Numbered from the stretch's first letter, positions 10,220-20,036 are shown. The stretch is 25,468 bases of DNA from Pseudopyrenochaeta lycopersici (GCA_003313425.1 NHZP01000154.1:1-25468), one strand, 5' to 3'. Notes: generated by a model from the letters alone, not told the origin. Made by a program: numbers and translations.

Positions 10220-12521
10220 CTATAGTCCGGAAAGCCCATTGTCATCGCTTTCTACTTCGGCTGTGATATTGCCAGGATCTTCTGCCGGTATGTAGAGTGT
10301 CTGGATAAGCCCGTTCTTATTCCAATTACCCAGAACCTCTGTCATCTCCACAATCCATGCTCCTAGCCTAGCTCTGTCCCATGAGATAGTTCTCCGTACG
10401 CCTGAGAAGACGCGCTCGGCTTCATCAGACATTGGAGGAATAGAAAGGATATCCATCGCCATTTGATGAAGCCGAGGGTATTCTAGTCGCTGCTCCTCTT
10501 TACACCACCACTCCAAAGGAGAGCAAGTGATCTTACAAGGCTTTGCGTTCACAAATTTCTCGAATTCATCCTCCTCTTCCTCCTCTTCCATAACGTCAAG
10601 CTCCGCCGCAAGCCTCTCAAATTTTGAGAGTTCTGGTTGTGAATTATCCGCCTCCTTCTGCGACTTTAGAAGAGGCAGATCCTTATAATTTGCCCAAATC
10701 TCTCTTGCGGTAGTAAGGGCCGGTTCTCTCCAGGAGGATACCCAATTGATATCAATATACTTGAGGCGGCGTCGGGGATGGAGGAGGAGGGCTGTGGTAT
10801 AGGCAGGCGCTTCGTCAGAGGATTTGTAATACTTGTCAAGGACATACCACCCCATATTAATGGAGTTGACTATATGGGAGTTGTTTTTATATTGAATCTA
10901 CTTAAGATTAGCAGTATAAATAAGTTTTTTATCAGCAACATACCTTTGCTTCCTCGTAGTGTTTAAAGAGGATATCCATTGTCCAGAGAGCTTGGTCAAG
11001 CGATGACCAGTTAGCTTCCTGTGTAAGTGTTGCTTGATTAAATGGCTGTAAGAATTCAAGAGTCATTGTAAGAGTCTCCCAATCTTCCGCAGAAAGAACA
11101 GCGCCACCAAGGGCTCTATGATGCTTTTGACAGAACTTATTCAAAGCATCCTGCTTCTCAACGGCCAATGCAATCAACTTGTACCAGGAGTTCCAGCGTG
11201 TTGCGTTATCGATGCCCAGAAGCTTCCCAGCAAGTGCCTCCCACTCATCAGTCAATATAGTGGAGGAGCGAATATAGACAGCGATACCATGGAGGCTCCC
11301 AAGCGCTCCATTGGACTGCCACCTAGCCTCGTTAAGGAGTCGCATTCTTTTGCCTTTCTTGTCGCCTCTCTTCTCACGAAGCTGCTCTTGCAATGCTTCA
11401 ACCACAGTGATATCTGACTCCTCTTTTGCAGCCTCAATGGCAGCCTCAAGGGCTTCTACTGTAGTTGCAAAGAGGAAGGCATCAAGAGATAGATTGATTA
11501 TATGACCGCTGCATCGAATCCGCCTCTTTTTTGCATTGAATAACACCCCAATTTTTGTAAGAGCATTTGCAATAGCCCTACAACAAGTGTCGTTACTGGA
11601 AGCATTATCCCCAATAATATAGCCTGTCTTCTCCGTAACCTCATAGGCTTGTATTGTCTCGAGAATATGCCTTGCCATCGTCTCGCCGCTGTGAGAGAAG
11701 CGACACTGTGGGAGGGAGAGGAGAGCTTTGCGGAGGGTGTAGTCGTGTCCAACGAATTGCGCGCAGATGCCAAGGAATGATTTCCGGTTTGCCGATGACC
11801 AGAGATCGATAGAGTAGTGGATTTGAGACTTTGCCCTGTGTAGGCGCTCCTTAATGGTAGCGTAGTGTGTTTTAAAGCTTCGCTCAATGTGGACAGGTAT
11901 AGTAGTGTGTGACTCGATAAGTAGGTTTTCGACCTCTGGATTAACTGCCATTAGGAGCGCTTGGTATTCTGGCCATTCAACACAGTTGAAAGGCAAGCGG
12001 CGGCGAGTAACAAGCTGGATTTGTGCCTCGTAGAAGGCGTCTTTGTTAAGCGCCTTCGTAAGAACCTCCTCCACATCCTCGGTATTCTTCTCTACCTGCT
12101 TCTTTACCGACATTTGAAGGGCTGCTTGGAGAGAGACTTGCCGTACTTTCTTTCCCTTCGGCTCTTCAACATCAACGTAGACTTGATGTAGATTCGCCAT
12201 ATGAGTCCTAGCGTTAGTGGTAATAGCAGTAGCCCAGGGTTTCCCATAGCCGTCACAGTCCTTACAATACATCAGTGATTGCCCTGACTTATCGCGCATT
12301 GCCTCATCATTCTCTGGCTTCCGAAAGTGTGTCCATATATCAGCAGCACGCCTCTTTCTTGACTTTACGTCCTCACGGCTACGGTCAGGTCGATGTGGTT
12401 TGTCATTGAGGAAGCGCCATGGGCTAGGAGAGGCTCTGGAGGAAGGCGTAGTGGGTAGAGAGGGTGTGGATGAGGAGGAAGGAGGTCGGATAGGCCGACC
12501 TTGGGAGTTCTGGGAGGCCAT
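10220..12521 (-). CDS. hAT transposase (BED finger, RNase H-like fold, hATC), one 46-nt intron
   Basis: Exon 1 is 12521-10944 (526 codons) and exon 2 is 10897-10220 (225 codons), giving about 751 aa. The intron 10943-10898 has donor GTATGT, branch-like TGCTAATC and acceptor TAG. It joins HYEEAK to IQYKNNSHIVNSINMGWYVL in phase 0 and removes in-frame stops. Domains: BED zinc finger at 60-112 (W63, F66, CKDC 86-89, H107, H112); RNase H-like catalytic Asp239 in SIDLWSS and Asp305 in IIGDNASSND; the CSGH motif 337-340; NATRWNSWY 439-447; an acidic stretch near 630-640; and the hATC dimerisation region with YPRLHQMAMDILSIPPMSDEAERVFSG, whose Glu (about 687) is the likely third catalytic residue. 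I chose ATG 12521 (MASQNSQG), since the upstream frame begins at a TTG and is low-complexity. It excises and reinserts the element in the nucleus. Confidence 0.92.
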
Positions 12522-12600
12522 AACGTTGTAGAATGGTTTATGGCGGTGGTTGTGGAGCATGCAGCAGAGAGATAAACCGGTAGATACCCTGGGATTTGCA

Positions 12601-12700
12601 CGCAAAAGGTGCAAAAAAGGAAAACGCGAAAGGACGCGAAAGGGCGCGGAAGAACACCAAAAAAGGCGAAAAAAGGCGAAAAAAGCAAAAAGGTGGTGAG
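12601..12700 (-). promoter_or_regulatory. Purine-rich repeats upstream of the transposase
   Basis: Short repeats of AAAAGGCGAA and GCGAAAGG type lie between the right end and the transposase ATG. On the coding strand this is a pyrimidine-rich tract, common in fungal promoters and 5' leaders. No TATA box stands out. Confidence 0.4.
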
Positions 12701-12721
12701 AAGTGGGTGTGCACGTGCCCT

Positions 12722-12816
12722 TATCAATACTTATCAATATTGAATTGATAACGATATCCCATATTGATATTGCCTACTTGGATGAATATTGATATTGATT
12801 GATAAGAACATTGATA
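12722..12816. repeat. Right subterminal TTGATA repeats
   Basis: Five TTGATA copies (at 12745, 12764, 12789, 12799 and 12811) and two reverse-complement TATCAA copies (12722, 12732). They match the motif and density of the left array. Confidence 0.7.
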
Positions 12817-12823
12817 AGCACAT

Positions 12824-12839
12824 ATTGCCGACAAGTCTG
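12824..12839. repeat. Right terminal inverted repeat of hAT
   Basis: ATTGCCGACAAGTCTG, a perfect complement of the left end. Confidence 0.95.
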
Positions 12840-12847
12840 ACCATGTG
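12840..12847. repeat. Right target-site duplication of the hAT element
   Basis: ACCATGTG, identical to 10056-10063. Confidence 0.95.
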
Positions 12848-13210
12848 CGCTGCACCCAGGGTAACCAAGTGCAACTCGGCAATTGCTCCTCGCTCTGGTG
12901 CCTCGAATCTGTTCAGAAACGCAGGGATTCCATCCTCGCTCTTGATGCGAAAAGCATTAGACTTGAACGGGAACAGTCTTGCTTCGCTATATATTTGATG
13001 GCATGTCCGGAGAAGGCCCAGGAAGTTCTTCCGTCGATTGAGGATCCTGCTTGCCATCTTCCTAGTATCGTAGCTTGGCCAGCAGTACACTTCGAACACC
13101 GTACCACCTAGTGTGTGCTCCCAGATCTGATTTCTCAGCTCTGCTGGGAGGGAAAGGAGGTAGAGCCGTTGGACTGGATCCTTTGATAAAGTGGCGTCTG
13201 GAGCCGCCAT
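12840..13210 (-). pseudogene. 5' part of a 2EXR-like gene split by the hAT insertion
   Basis: The frame from ATG 13210 begins MAAPDATLSKDP, followed by the family signature LYLLSLPAELRNQIWEHTLG and then LLRTCHQIYSEARLFPF, the usual TCRQIYxEA segment. With the 3' part at 9794-10055 it would encode about 210 aa in one exon, a normal size for these proteins. In the present sequence the frame reads into the transposon end and stops at 12734, replacing the last 86 residues with about 34 repeat-derived ones. A TTG-initiated extension to 13246 is not needed. It differs from the 8569 and 22610 proteins beyond the shared LPxELR core, so it belongs to another branch of the family. Confidence 0.85.
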
Positions 13211-15553
13211 GCCCAGTTGTTGTCGTAGGGGACCGTAAGGTAGCAATGAATGAAGATGTTGGTTTACAGCAGACTAGTTAAGCAGCGCAAATCTGGCGAG
13301 GAGCTCTCTCATTGATGGGCACTGCTATATGCATAAAGCCTATAAATATACGTGCAGCTGCGATAAGTTGAAGTGCTTGTGAAAGACCAGACTAAAAGCA
13401 TGTAGAAGCTATGTGCGAACCCGCATGAGCATATGGCGCAGTAGGAAGCATATGACTTCGAACCAGCGTATTCATGGCGCGTGTATTACATGCGACGATG
13501 GTTAATTGAACATCAAGTGCTTAGTCATGCACCCTGCGCGAAGAGAGCGGGAGAGGTAAATGTTGTCAGCAGAATTCGATCAGCCAATCTTCGCATGCAT
13601 CGGAGCTCTGGGCAGTAGAGCAATCGTCAGACAGCTAGGTAACTGTGGTGTATCATGCATTGAAAGCAAAGCAAACATCAGCCTCAAGCTATATGCGAGT
13701 GTAGCAGATTACTCTTTTCCACCGCAGGAGCGCTTCCGCGGCCCCAGTGACTAAAGTAGCAGCACAGGTGCTGGGGGCTGTGAATTCTCTTTGGAAAATA
13801 TTATAATTCATCGATTGTAGAGTCGCGGCCCTAAGCAGACCCATGCAACAACGATGTTGGCCTCAAAGGTAAAAAGCAATACAACCTCTTTGTTCAACGT
13901 TGCAGCTTATTTTGCAAATCCTCCCCACATCCATAGTCGCTAAGCAAATTATTTTCTTGTTTCCATCATCGATAGTCCGGCTTTCCTGAAATACAAAATC
14001 TTGTGCTGATCGACAAAGCCTCGTCTTTCAGCGGTGTACAGAAAAGGGCTCTTGGTGTTCTGTCAGAATTTAATGAATCTTTTGGTCAGAATGGATGAGA
14101 ATTGATGGGGGTCAGGTTCTTTTATTTATTGATTTTTCTGTCGTTTCGTGGTGGTGTTGGTTGTTATGTTCGTTGGTTCTGTTCTCTCTCCTTTTTAAAC
14201 ACAGACCTGATACATCGGTGATACATAGGTGATACCGTCCACGATGCAGTATTCGTGTACTTCAGTTTTTATGCCTCTTATCTGACACGTACATTTGGAC
14301 CCGTTTGCCTCACTCCCTCCGATGGTACTTTCCATGCCCCGAAACCTTCGATCGATAGTTTCACACATTCTAAAAGGAACTTCCCCATGTGCAGATACCA
14401 CCCAATCAGATGATTCATTAGGTTAGAGTTCGTGAAGGTCTCTGGCGTGATCCTAGTGGCAGTCAGTCCTCTGTCAAAAGCGGCTTGTATTAGATCACAA
14501 CAGACTGCAAGCTGGTATGACATTTCAGGCTTTCGAGAAGCACAGATACTGGACACTGTTACAAATGTGTGGAACTGATCAGGATGGCATCCTACCAAGT
14601 ACAATGGAAAGAGAAATGAATATGGCCATGGTACACGAGTTGCGAGGATGGTTGATGCAGTACACCAGCGGGCTGACTGACTTATTATTTCATGGGGCGA
14701 AACATGCTAATAAGTCTCGTATAGGCAGGCGTTAATTGGATGTTCTCCAGGTCAGCAGCATAACCAATGAGCCGCGTGCGCCGCCGAATGGCATTGGCGG
14801 AGAGCTGAATCTCGGCCAGTCATCCGAACCAAGAAGATGATTATCTTTACCCTAATCTCAGCTCTCTGCTTACATTGATGGACGAGAAATGGCGTTATAT
14901 GTGGGACTGATAGACGCAGAGGTTTTATGATGATAGGGGTCTGCTTCGAAATAAGAGCAGTTCGCTGCGTCTTCCTCAAGTATGAGACGGCATATGCAGC
15001 ATAAATAGACGGTGACGAGTGCTCCATCATCCAATGCTCCTAATGCCTCTGCCATTGGTCGTTGTCACTGAAGCTCGAATGAGGTCAATAAAGGATATTA
15101 CAACGATCCTCAAGCGTTCAATTGCCAGCTTATGCTTCGTGGGAGCAAGCAAACGAATGTCTCGTGGGTTAGCCCCCCGAATTCGCTTCATGGAATCATC
15201 AGTTCACCACTTTGACCAATTACAGTGAGTTCAGTCCAACAGCCATAGATGGGTTACGCGAAATATTTTATGAAGGATGATTCCAGGTACACAGATTTAA
15301 CCTTGACTGCAAAAATGTTGAGTGTACATGAATGAATTCAGATCTATATATCTGCTCGAACGAATCATTGTGGCTGAAAGGGAGAGCTCAAGCTTGACAT
15401 CTTTCTAACTCGAGAGCGCGTTCGATGCACCACGCAGAGACATCTCCATCTGAGCAGCTTGAGATGGGATTGACACTTGTTGTTCCAGTAAATGATTGTA
15501 TAGAACCAAGAGGCGACCTCGATCCATCAATCCCCTTGCTGATATTTGGTGCT
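13211..15553. other. Long stretch with no supported gene
   Basis: Only short frames occur. The most protein-like is on the minus strand at 14278-14523 (from an ATG, MSYQLAVCCDLIQAAFDRGL, about 80 aa). It overlaps another open frame (14195-14401), so it could be an exon of a decayed or spliced gene, but I found no convincing splice partner or family. 14040-14200 is T/G-rich on the plus strand, that is, CA-rich on the minus strand like a fungal leader, yet no ATG-led frame follows it. Confidence 0.45.
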
Positions 15554-15925
15554 TCAAGAATGATGAAGAGATGGATTCATGATGAGCCCTTTCCTCCCAT
15601 TTGACATCTTCTGTGATGCTACAAGTGACCTCGAGTGAGCATGGGTGATCCAGTGTCCTTCAGTCACCCTAGTCGATCCAGAACCACCCCGAAACGGTAT
15701 ATGAAAGTCGTTGGAAGGGGCGATGGAGGCTCTCCAGACGTTATAGTATTGTTGCTGTGCAAGCTCCTCGTCGAAGCTGAAGATACATTCATCGTCGGTA
15801 GTTTCCATTCGTTCTCCGAGCGGTGTTGTGGCCTGGTGCCTCGATTCAGGCCACGCACGGTAGCCTAATGTAGCCGCCGCTTGCGTCCACTTCGGCGTCG
15901 ATTTTGGTCCACGTTCGTAAGGCAT
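15554..15925 (-). CDS. Small hypothetical protein, 123 aa
   Basis: From ATG 15925 (MPYERGPKSTPKWTQAAA) the frame is hydrophilic, with an acidic patch METTDDECIFSFDEELAQQQ in the middle and a Gly/Ser-rich segment after it. There is no signal peptide, membrane segment or known motif. A TATATAAG sequence on the minus strand at 16012-16019, about 90 bp upstream of the ATG, could be its TATA box. Not recognised; it could be a chance frame or one exon of a longer gene. Confidence 0.35.
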   Translation of the reverse strand: MPYERGPKSTPKWTQAAATLGYRAWPESRHQATTPLGERMETTDDECIFSFDEELAQQQYYNVWRASIAPSNDFHIPFRGGSGSTRVTEGHWITHAHSRSLVASQKMSNGRKGLIMNPSLHHS

Positions 15926-16336
15926 TGGGTAGTCTCAAAGCTGGAGTTGTCCCGTGAGACTGACTGACTCACACACCCGTCTCAAATAGGCTCATTTGTC
16001 AATCATGCCCGCTTATATAGACTTCGACAGTAACTTGGGTGGTAAGTATGATCTTGGCAAACAGTCATGTTCATTGTTGTGGGGCACTAATAAGCGTTCG
16101 AAGACTCCATCATCAAAGCCTTCCGAACAATCTGGGCACGGATTACATATTCAGCATATGCGAGCAGTGTAATAATGCTGGAAAGGCGAAAACTTGCACC
16201 TTGAACAGAGTAATTATTCTACCTGCCCCAAGAAAAGGCTCGCTTTTCTCTACAGTATCTCCTCTGCTTCCGGAGGTTCCGCAGACAGAAGTAGTTATCG
16301 GTCCTACTATTGATAGCTCTATCCTATGCAGTACAT

Positions 16337-17224
16337 CTATGCTTCTCCTTGTATCTGACAGGGTGATGCCGGAGAATACATCTGGAGAAGAGACGACTGA
16401 ATGTCGCTCTCATCGATGTGTATGCCTGTTGCACTCCGATTCCGGCCAGTATGATTGGGAGGTAGTTGCTGCATGAATCCTGTGTGCGACGGCCGATCTG
16501 AAGCAGGTTTCGACTCGCTCGCGATATACCGCAGCGCGGCGCAGAAGCGCTTGCCGAAAGTCTTTCTTTCTTCAGGAAAACACGCCTGCACTATCCCAGC
16601 AGAGACGAAGTACCATTTCACCACCAGTGCAAGTCGAGCGCTATCGGCTTGTGTGATGGTTCGGGGGTCTCGCGGGTACGTCCTATTGAAAGGATGGAGG
16701 ATACGATGGTTCGCAACCATTTCAGTACTTGTATGGATTTTGGCGCAGCCCTGCGCGTCCTCGATGTAGAACTCTACTCTGTGGAAGGCACTCATTGGCA
16801 CCAGGTATGCAAAGATGTCGTCGCCTTTTTGTGCATGGTGGCCGATGAGCAGCTTCTTCGGCTGAGCATGAGAGAGCAAGTCTTGCTGGACAAAATGTAC
16901 TTGTTCTGCTCTTGGTATGTTCTCTAAGAGATATATTGCGCCACAGGAGTGCAGGTAGCTGTGTATCCTGCTCTGGTCGCCGTCGACGTTCCGTGGAGCG
17001 TAAGGCAACACTCTTTTGGATGCGGTGCGCGTCGTATTGGATGATGTTGTCGGTGTTGCGCCCATCGAATACTTCGCAGACTGGTACGACTTGCCTAGCG
17101 CTGCCGCGGTCCTGGAGGGGGACACATTGGGTTTGTGGTGGATACGATCAGCTTGTCGCTGACAGTGGGTGAAGCCTTGAGAGGTATGCTTCTGACACTT
17201 CTGTGGACTGCTAGATCCGGTCAT
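16337..17224 (-). CDS. Hypothetical protein, 295 aa
   Basis: The frame is unbroken from ATG 17224, which sits in a CA-rich leader (CAACGTTACACACCATGACC) with the fungal A at -3. A TTG-led extension to 17281 is disregarded. Residues 1-75 are Ser/Thr/Gln-rich and probably disordered. Roughly 85-240 looks like a folded domain, with ENIPRAEQVHFVQQDLL, IFAYLVPMSAFHRVEFYIED and ARLALVVKWYFVSAGIVQAC. The tail after 245 is low-complexity and hydrophilic. There is no signal peptide or clear membrane span. I do not recognise the family. Its length in a sparse region and good start context make it likely to be a real gene. Confidence 0.6.
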   Translation of the reverse strand: MTGSSSPQKCQKHTSQGFTHCQRQADRIHHKPNVSPSRTAAALGKSYQSAKYSMGATPTTSSNTTRTASKRVLPYAPRNVDGDQSRIHSYLHSCGAIYLLENIPRAEQVHFVQQDLLSHAQPKKLLIGHHAQKGDDIFAYLVPMSAFHRVEFYIEDAQGCAKIHTSTEMVANHRILHPFNRTYPRDPRTITQADSARLALVVKWYFVSAGIVQACFPEERKTFGKRFCAALRYIASESKPASDRPSHTGFMQQLPPNHTGRNRSATGIHIDESDIQSSLLQMYSPASPCQIQGEA

Positions 17225-18109
17225 GGTGTGTAACGTTGGTTGGGGTGAGTAGGAGTAGAAGGTGATCTTTACCACCCGCAAACTTTGCGTGAGAATTGTT
17301 GACAGGTCTAGAAAGTATGGTGATATCTGATCGGAGAGACCGAAATTTTAGACTTTCGGTGAGACCGAGAATATCGGATTCACCGTCGGCCAGACCGAAG
17401 AGCTGAAGTTGAGGCCGTAGATATAAAGGAGCAGGTTGCGCTCTATAGAAGAGTGGGAGACAACTCAAAATAGAGATAATTGCAAGTCTATTGAGAATTG
17501 CATCACATGTTCCACGTATTTGAGTACTCAAACCAACAAGAATTGCATGCTGCCGTGTTGCTGATAGACAGAAGCTGCGGCGCTTATAAGAGGAAACGAA
17601 GTGGCTTGAGAAAGATGCTAAGCAGGTGCGCTTAAGGCTGATGATTTGAGACTACGTCAAGTCAAGTGAGTGATATGGGAAGTAAAAGCTTGATAACCAC
17701 ATTGCAGCACACTTTTGAAGCGGTTTGAGTCAGACCATACTAGTCTCGTAAGAAGTGAACACAACACTTATCAGGCTCGTGAACACTAAGCTAGCTGCAG
17801 CGGTCATCGGTGACAGCGCACTCAACATGAACGTCATGAGATGTATTGTCTCTGCGATCAGGTTCTCATCATGCATGTTGCTTCGCAAGCAGTGAACGGG
17901 AGACAAAGTCGTGGCTCACTTCTATATTACTGCGCAACGATTCTCTGAGTCAAATCGCAGAAGCAACACTGCATCATAGAAGTCACGCTATCATGCTGAG
18001 AACCATTACACTCATAATCCGAAACAATGCACACAGAGTATTCTGTTGCCTGCGATCTGCTCATGTTCTATTCAACAGTCCAACCCGACACCCAAGCCAC
18101 GGCGTTCGC
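17225..18109. other. Promoter side of the 295-aa gene and empty flank
   Basis: Holds the AGACCGA repeats described separately. Plus-strand frames around 17846-18226 have the composition of non-coding sequence and overlap the 3' end of the next gene. Nothing else was recognised. Confidence 0.4.
17337..17398. promoter_or_regulatory. Three AGACCGA direct repeats with a hairpin
   Basis: AGACCGA occurs at 17337, 17362 and 17392, and complementary TCGGT copies lie between them. ACCGAAA (17339-17345) can pair with TTTCGGT (17354-17360). The block lies 113-174 bp upstream of ATG 17224, so it may be a regulator-binding cluster. No factor can be named. Confidence 0.35.
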
Positions 18110-18793
18110 TTAGCGAACGATGTTGTCTGTCCTCCGCCGCTTCTTCTTCGGAGTGTCTACCCCACCCGAGACCCTTTGATCATGCACCCGATGCCCAACC
18201 CACTTCAACGCTGGCTTGTCACATAGTTCACGATCCGCAAGATGCACGTCCCATGCAGCATTTACATGGCACCGTGCATAATTTCCTGTACATCCATCTA
18301 GCTCTAATATGTCAGTAGCTGCGGTATGGTCAGCGGGCTTTTCTTGGTACTTGGTCCCTGATCCAGAATTCTCCTGAGCCACATCGTCGTCAATGTGGCC
18401 TGGGAGTACCTCTCCTGGCTCGTAGATCTCTAGTTCCTCCTCCGTCTCACTGGCAGTAGATGCGTGAATGGGACTGTGTTTATGTGATCCCTCATGATCA
18501 TCTTGACTTTGCTCTTCCGTCGATGGTAACATGCTTTGACGATCCTGAAGCTTAGTTGGTAGATCTTCGATTCTCGCATTATCTGAATCTGGCTGCAAAT
18601 ACGCATCAGCGGAGGTCGTGGTTTAGCCCACGTAACAACATACCGCCTGAGGTGACTCCCCCTTTTGAGTCTTAGATTCGCATAATGACATGAGCATCTT
18701 CATAAGCTCGACAAGCAATACATCTCGTTCTGCTGCGAGAGACTTGTTTTGCCTGTACTTCTTAGTATATGCTTGTAAGATGGGTAGTGGCAT
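18110..18793 (-). CDS. Acidic protein with basic C-terminal NLS-like tract, two exons
   Basis: The 3' frame (18110-18592) has no ATG at its front, but a 51-nt intron at 18593-18643 (donor GTATGT, branch-like GCTAAAC or GCTGATG, acceptor TTTGCAG) joins it in phase 0 to an upstream 50-codon frame from ATG 18793, giving 210 aa. The N-terminal part (LQAYTKKYRQNKSLAAERDV, then LLVELMKMLMSLC) is predicted helical. The middle is acidic and Ser/Glu-rich. The end, TPKKKRRRTDNIVR, looks like a nuclear localisation signal. No known domain. The gene may start further upstream: a coiled-coil frame at 18796-18966 lies immediately before it, offset by one frame. Confidence 0.55.
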
Positions 18794-18795
18794 AA

Positions 18796-18966
18796 TCACC
18801 GTTGACGCAGATGGAGATCCTGCAGCGATTTTCGTATAGGCTGCAGCTCGCGCTTCAAAGACTCCACGATACTCTCTTGCATTGTAGCCAGCTGTTTTTC
18901 AGTGTTTTTTTCTCCTTGTTCGAACCGAGTTGCCACGGAGTGTGATTTGTCGGAGGCGCTGGCCAT
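18796..18966 (-). CDS. Coiled-coil fragment upstream of the acidic NLS protein
   Basis: From ATG 18966 the frame reads MASASDKSHSVATRFEQGEK, followed by heptad-like EKQLATMQESIVESLKRELQ and QDLHLRQR, then a TGA at 18796. Its composition is that of a real helical protein. It is three bases from the next frame's ATG (18793) but in a different frame, and no splice pair I tried joins them. It may be an upstream exon whose splice site I mis-see, a frameshifted start of the 18110-18793 gene, or a small separate protein. Confidence 0.3.
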   Translation of the reverse strand: MASASDKSHSVATRFEQGEKNTEKQLATMQESIVESLKRELQPIRKSLQDLHLRQR

Positions 18967-19589
18967 ATCTTCGGACAAGTGTTTGGATGCCTAAATCGAT
19001 AGAGCATGAAACTGCAAGTAGGCGAGCAGCTATCAGTGCTATTTGAAGGTGCTGCAAGTGCGTCGATTCCTTTCAAGTACTTCAAGGCTGAGCTATGCTT
19101 ATTGGAAGCACGTTAGTCATGGCAGCGTTTTCCTGGTGCTTCACTGGTGTAGCGGACCCACGAGTGAAAGCTATGCAGCTTCGTGACTTTGCGAACGTAG
19201 AGTGTCAGAACATCAGCAGCTGCAAACCAAGTTGCGCTACCTAAACGTGCACAATCACCTGCGACAATTGTCATCACCAAGATAAAATTCTTTTGTTTCT
19301 CACTATCTCTGCTTACGTGGCGTATTTGCGGAGATATCGAAGGTCTTGAAGGATGTCTTACGAAGTATGCTTGTTGCCCATTTGCTTACACGATCCTACG
19401 CCATACTGATGACTGAGTCACAGAACGCGCCAATAACTTACACCTTGCTATCGTTTCAATGATGGATGTTCAAGGCTGCGATCCATATAAGCCTGCCATA
19501 CTTGATCAGAACTGGGCGCCCATGTATTACCGTTTACATACCCGCATTCAGGCTGTGCCCTTTGAGCGTAATCGCAATTTCTTACAAGC
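18967..19589. other. Region between divergent acidic-protein genes
   Basis: On the minus strand a piece reading ALKYLKGIDALAAPSNSTDS (within 18990-19085) could be a further exon of the coiled-coil gene but has no ATG and no clear splice sites. Nothing else was recognised. Confidence 0.35.
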
Positions 19590-20036
19590 ATGTCCACACC
19601 GACGAGCGAGTCAAACGTGCAACTTGGTCACAGCACTCTTGCCCGCCAATGCAAGGTCATGCGCTACAAGGAGTTCTTCATCGAGAGCCCTGAAGGCGTC
19701 GACGAGCTGGCGATAGACGAAAGCAGCACTGACGGGAGCGAAGATGACGAAGACCGGCTTTTCATCGTTCAGGATGAGACTAGTGGTTCCGAAGATGAGT
19801 TTGTCCCGCAAGACGACTCAAGCGAAGACGATGATATAAGCGTCAGCTCTGACCTCCACCACGACCTTACAGACGGCTCGGATGATGGGTATGATCTAAG
19901 CGATATGTACGCTGTACTTATGAGCAGTATGATTGATGAAGCAGCTGCGAAGGAAAACCGGGGGCACAGAGCAGAGTTGGAGGATCAGATTGAAAGCTTG
20001 CCTACTAGCGACTCTGCCACCTCGAAGGCGGCTTGA
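19590..20036 (+). CDS. Acidic Asp/Ser/Glu-rich hypothetical protein, 148 aa
   Basis: The protein starts at ATG 19590 (MSTPTSESNVQLGHSTLARQ). After VMRYKEFFIESPEG it becomes strongly acidic (residues about 40-105), with repeated SEDDE/GSEDE clusters that look like casein-kinase-2 sites, and ends with a helical, charged stretch (MYAVLMSSMIDEAAAKENRG). No signal peptide or known domain. Acidic low-complexity proteins of this kind are often nuclear or chromatin-associated, but that is analogy only. A strong compositional bias kept over about 65 codons argues for real coding. Confidence 0.5.
   Translation: MSTPTSESNVQLGHSTLARQCKVMRYKEFFIESPEGVDELAIDESSTDGSEDDEDRLFIVQDETSGSEDEFVPQDDSSEDDDISVSSDLHHDLTDGSDDGYDLSDMYAVLMSSMIDEAAAKENRGHRAELEDQIESLPTSDSATSKAA

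Larger units (their letters stand above)
10064..12839 (-). mobile_element. Complete hAT-superfamily DNA transposon, 2776 bp
   Basis: The boundaries are exact: ACCATGTG duplicated on both sides, and 16-bp perfect terminal inverted repeats CAGACTTGTCGGCAAT with the CAG...CTG termini usual for hAT. Inside both ends are arrays of TTGATA repeats. One gene, on the minus strand, encodes an apparently intact transposase with all expected domains. Perfect terminal repeats, a perfect target duplication and an unbroken reading frame point to a recent insertion and a possibly autonomous element. There is no sign of heavy C-to-T repeat-induced mutation. Confidence 0.95.

Noticed and set aside
10059..10295. 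Plus-strand frame reading repeated DIDIELI at the hAT left end
   Set aside because: Translation of the TTGATA subterminal repeats, not a gene.
10870..10943. Alternative 74-nt transposase intron ending at the AG at 10870
   Set aside because: It would put exon 2 in the wrong frame and remove sequence that continues the transposase domain.
12522..12737. N-terminal extension of the transposase to 12737
   Set aside because: Starts at TTG, is low-complexity Phe/Leu/Arg, and arises from the purine-rich repeats. The ATG at 12521 fits the family better.
16039..16476. Plus-strand frame of 145 codons overlapping the 3' end of the 295-aa gene
   Set aside because: Starts at GTG, overlaps the better supported minus-strand gene, no motif.
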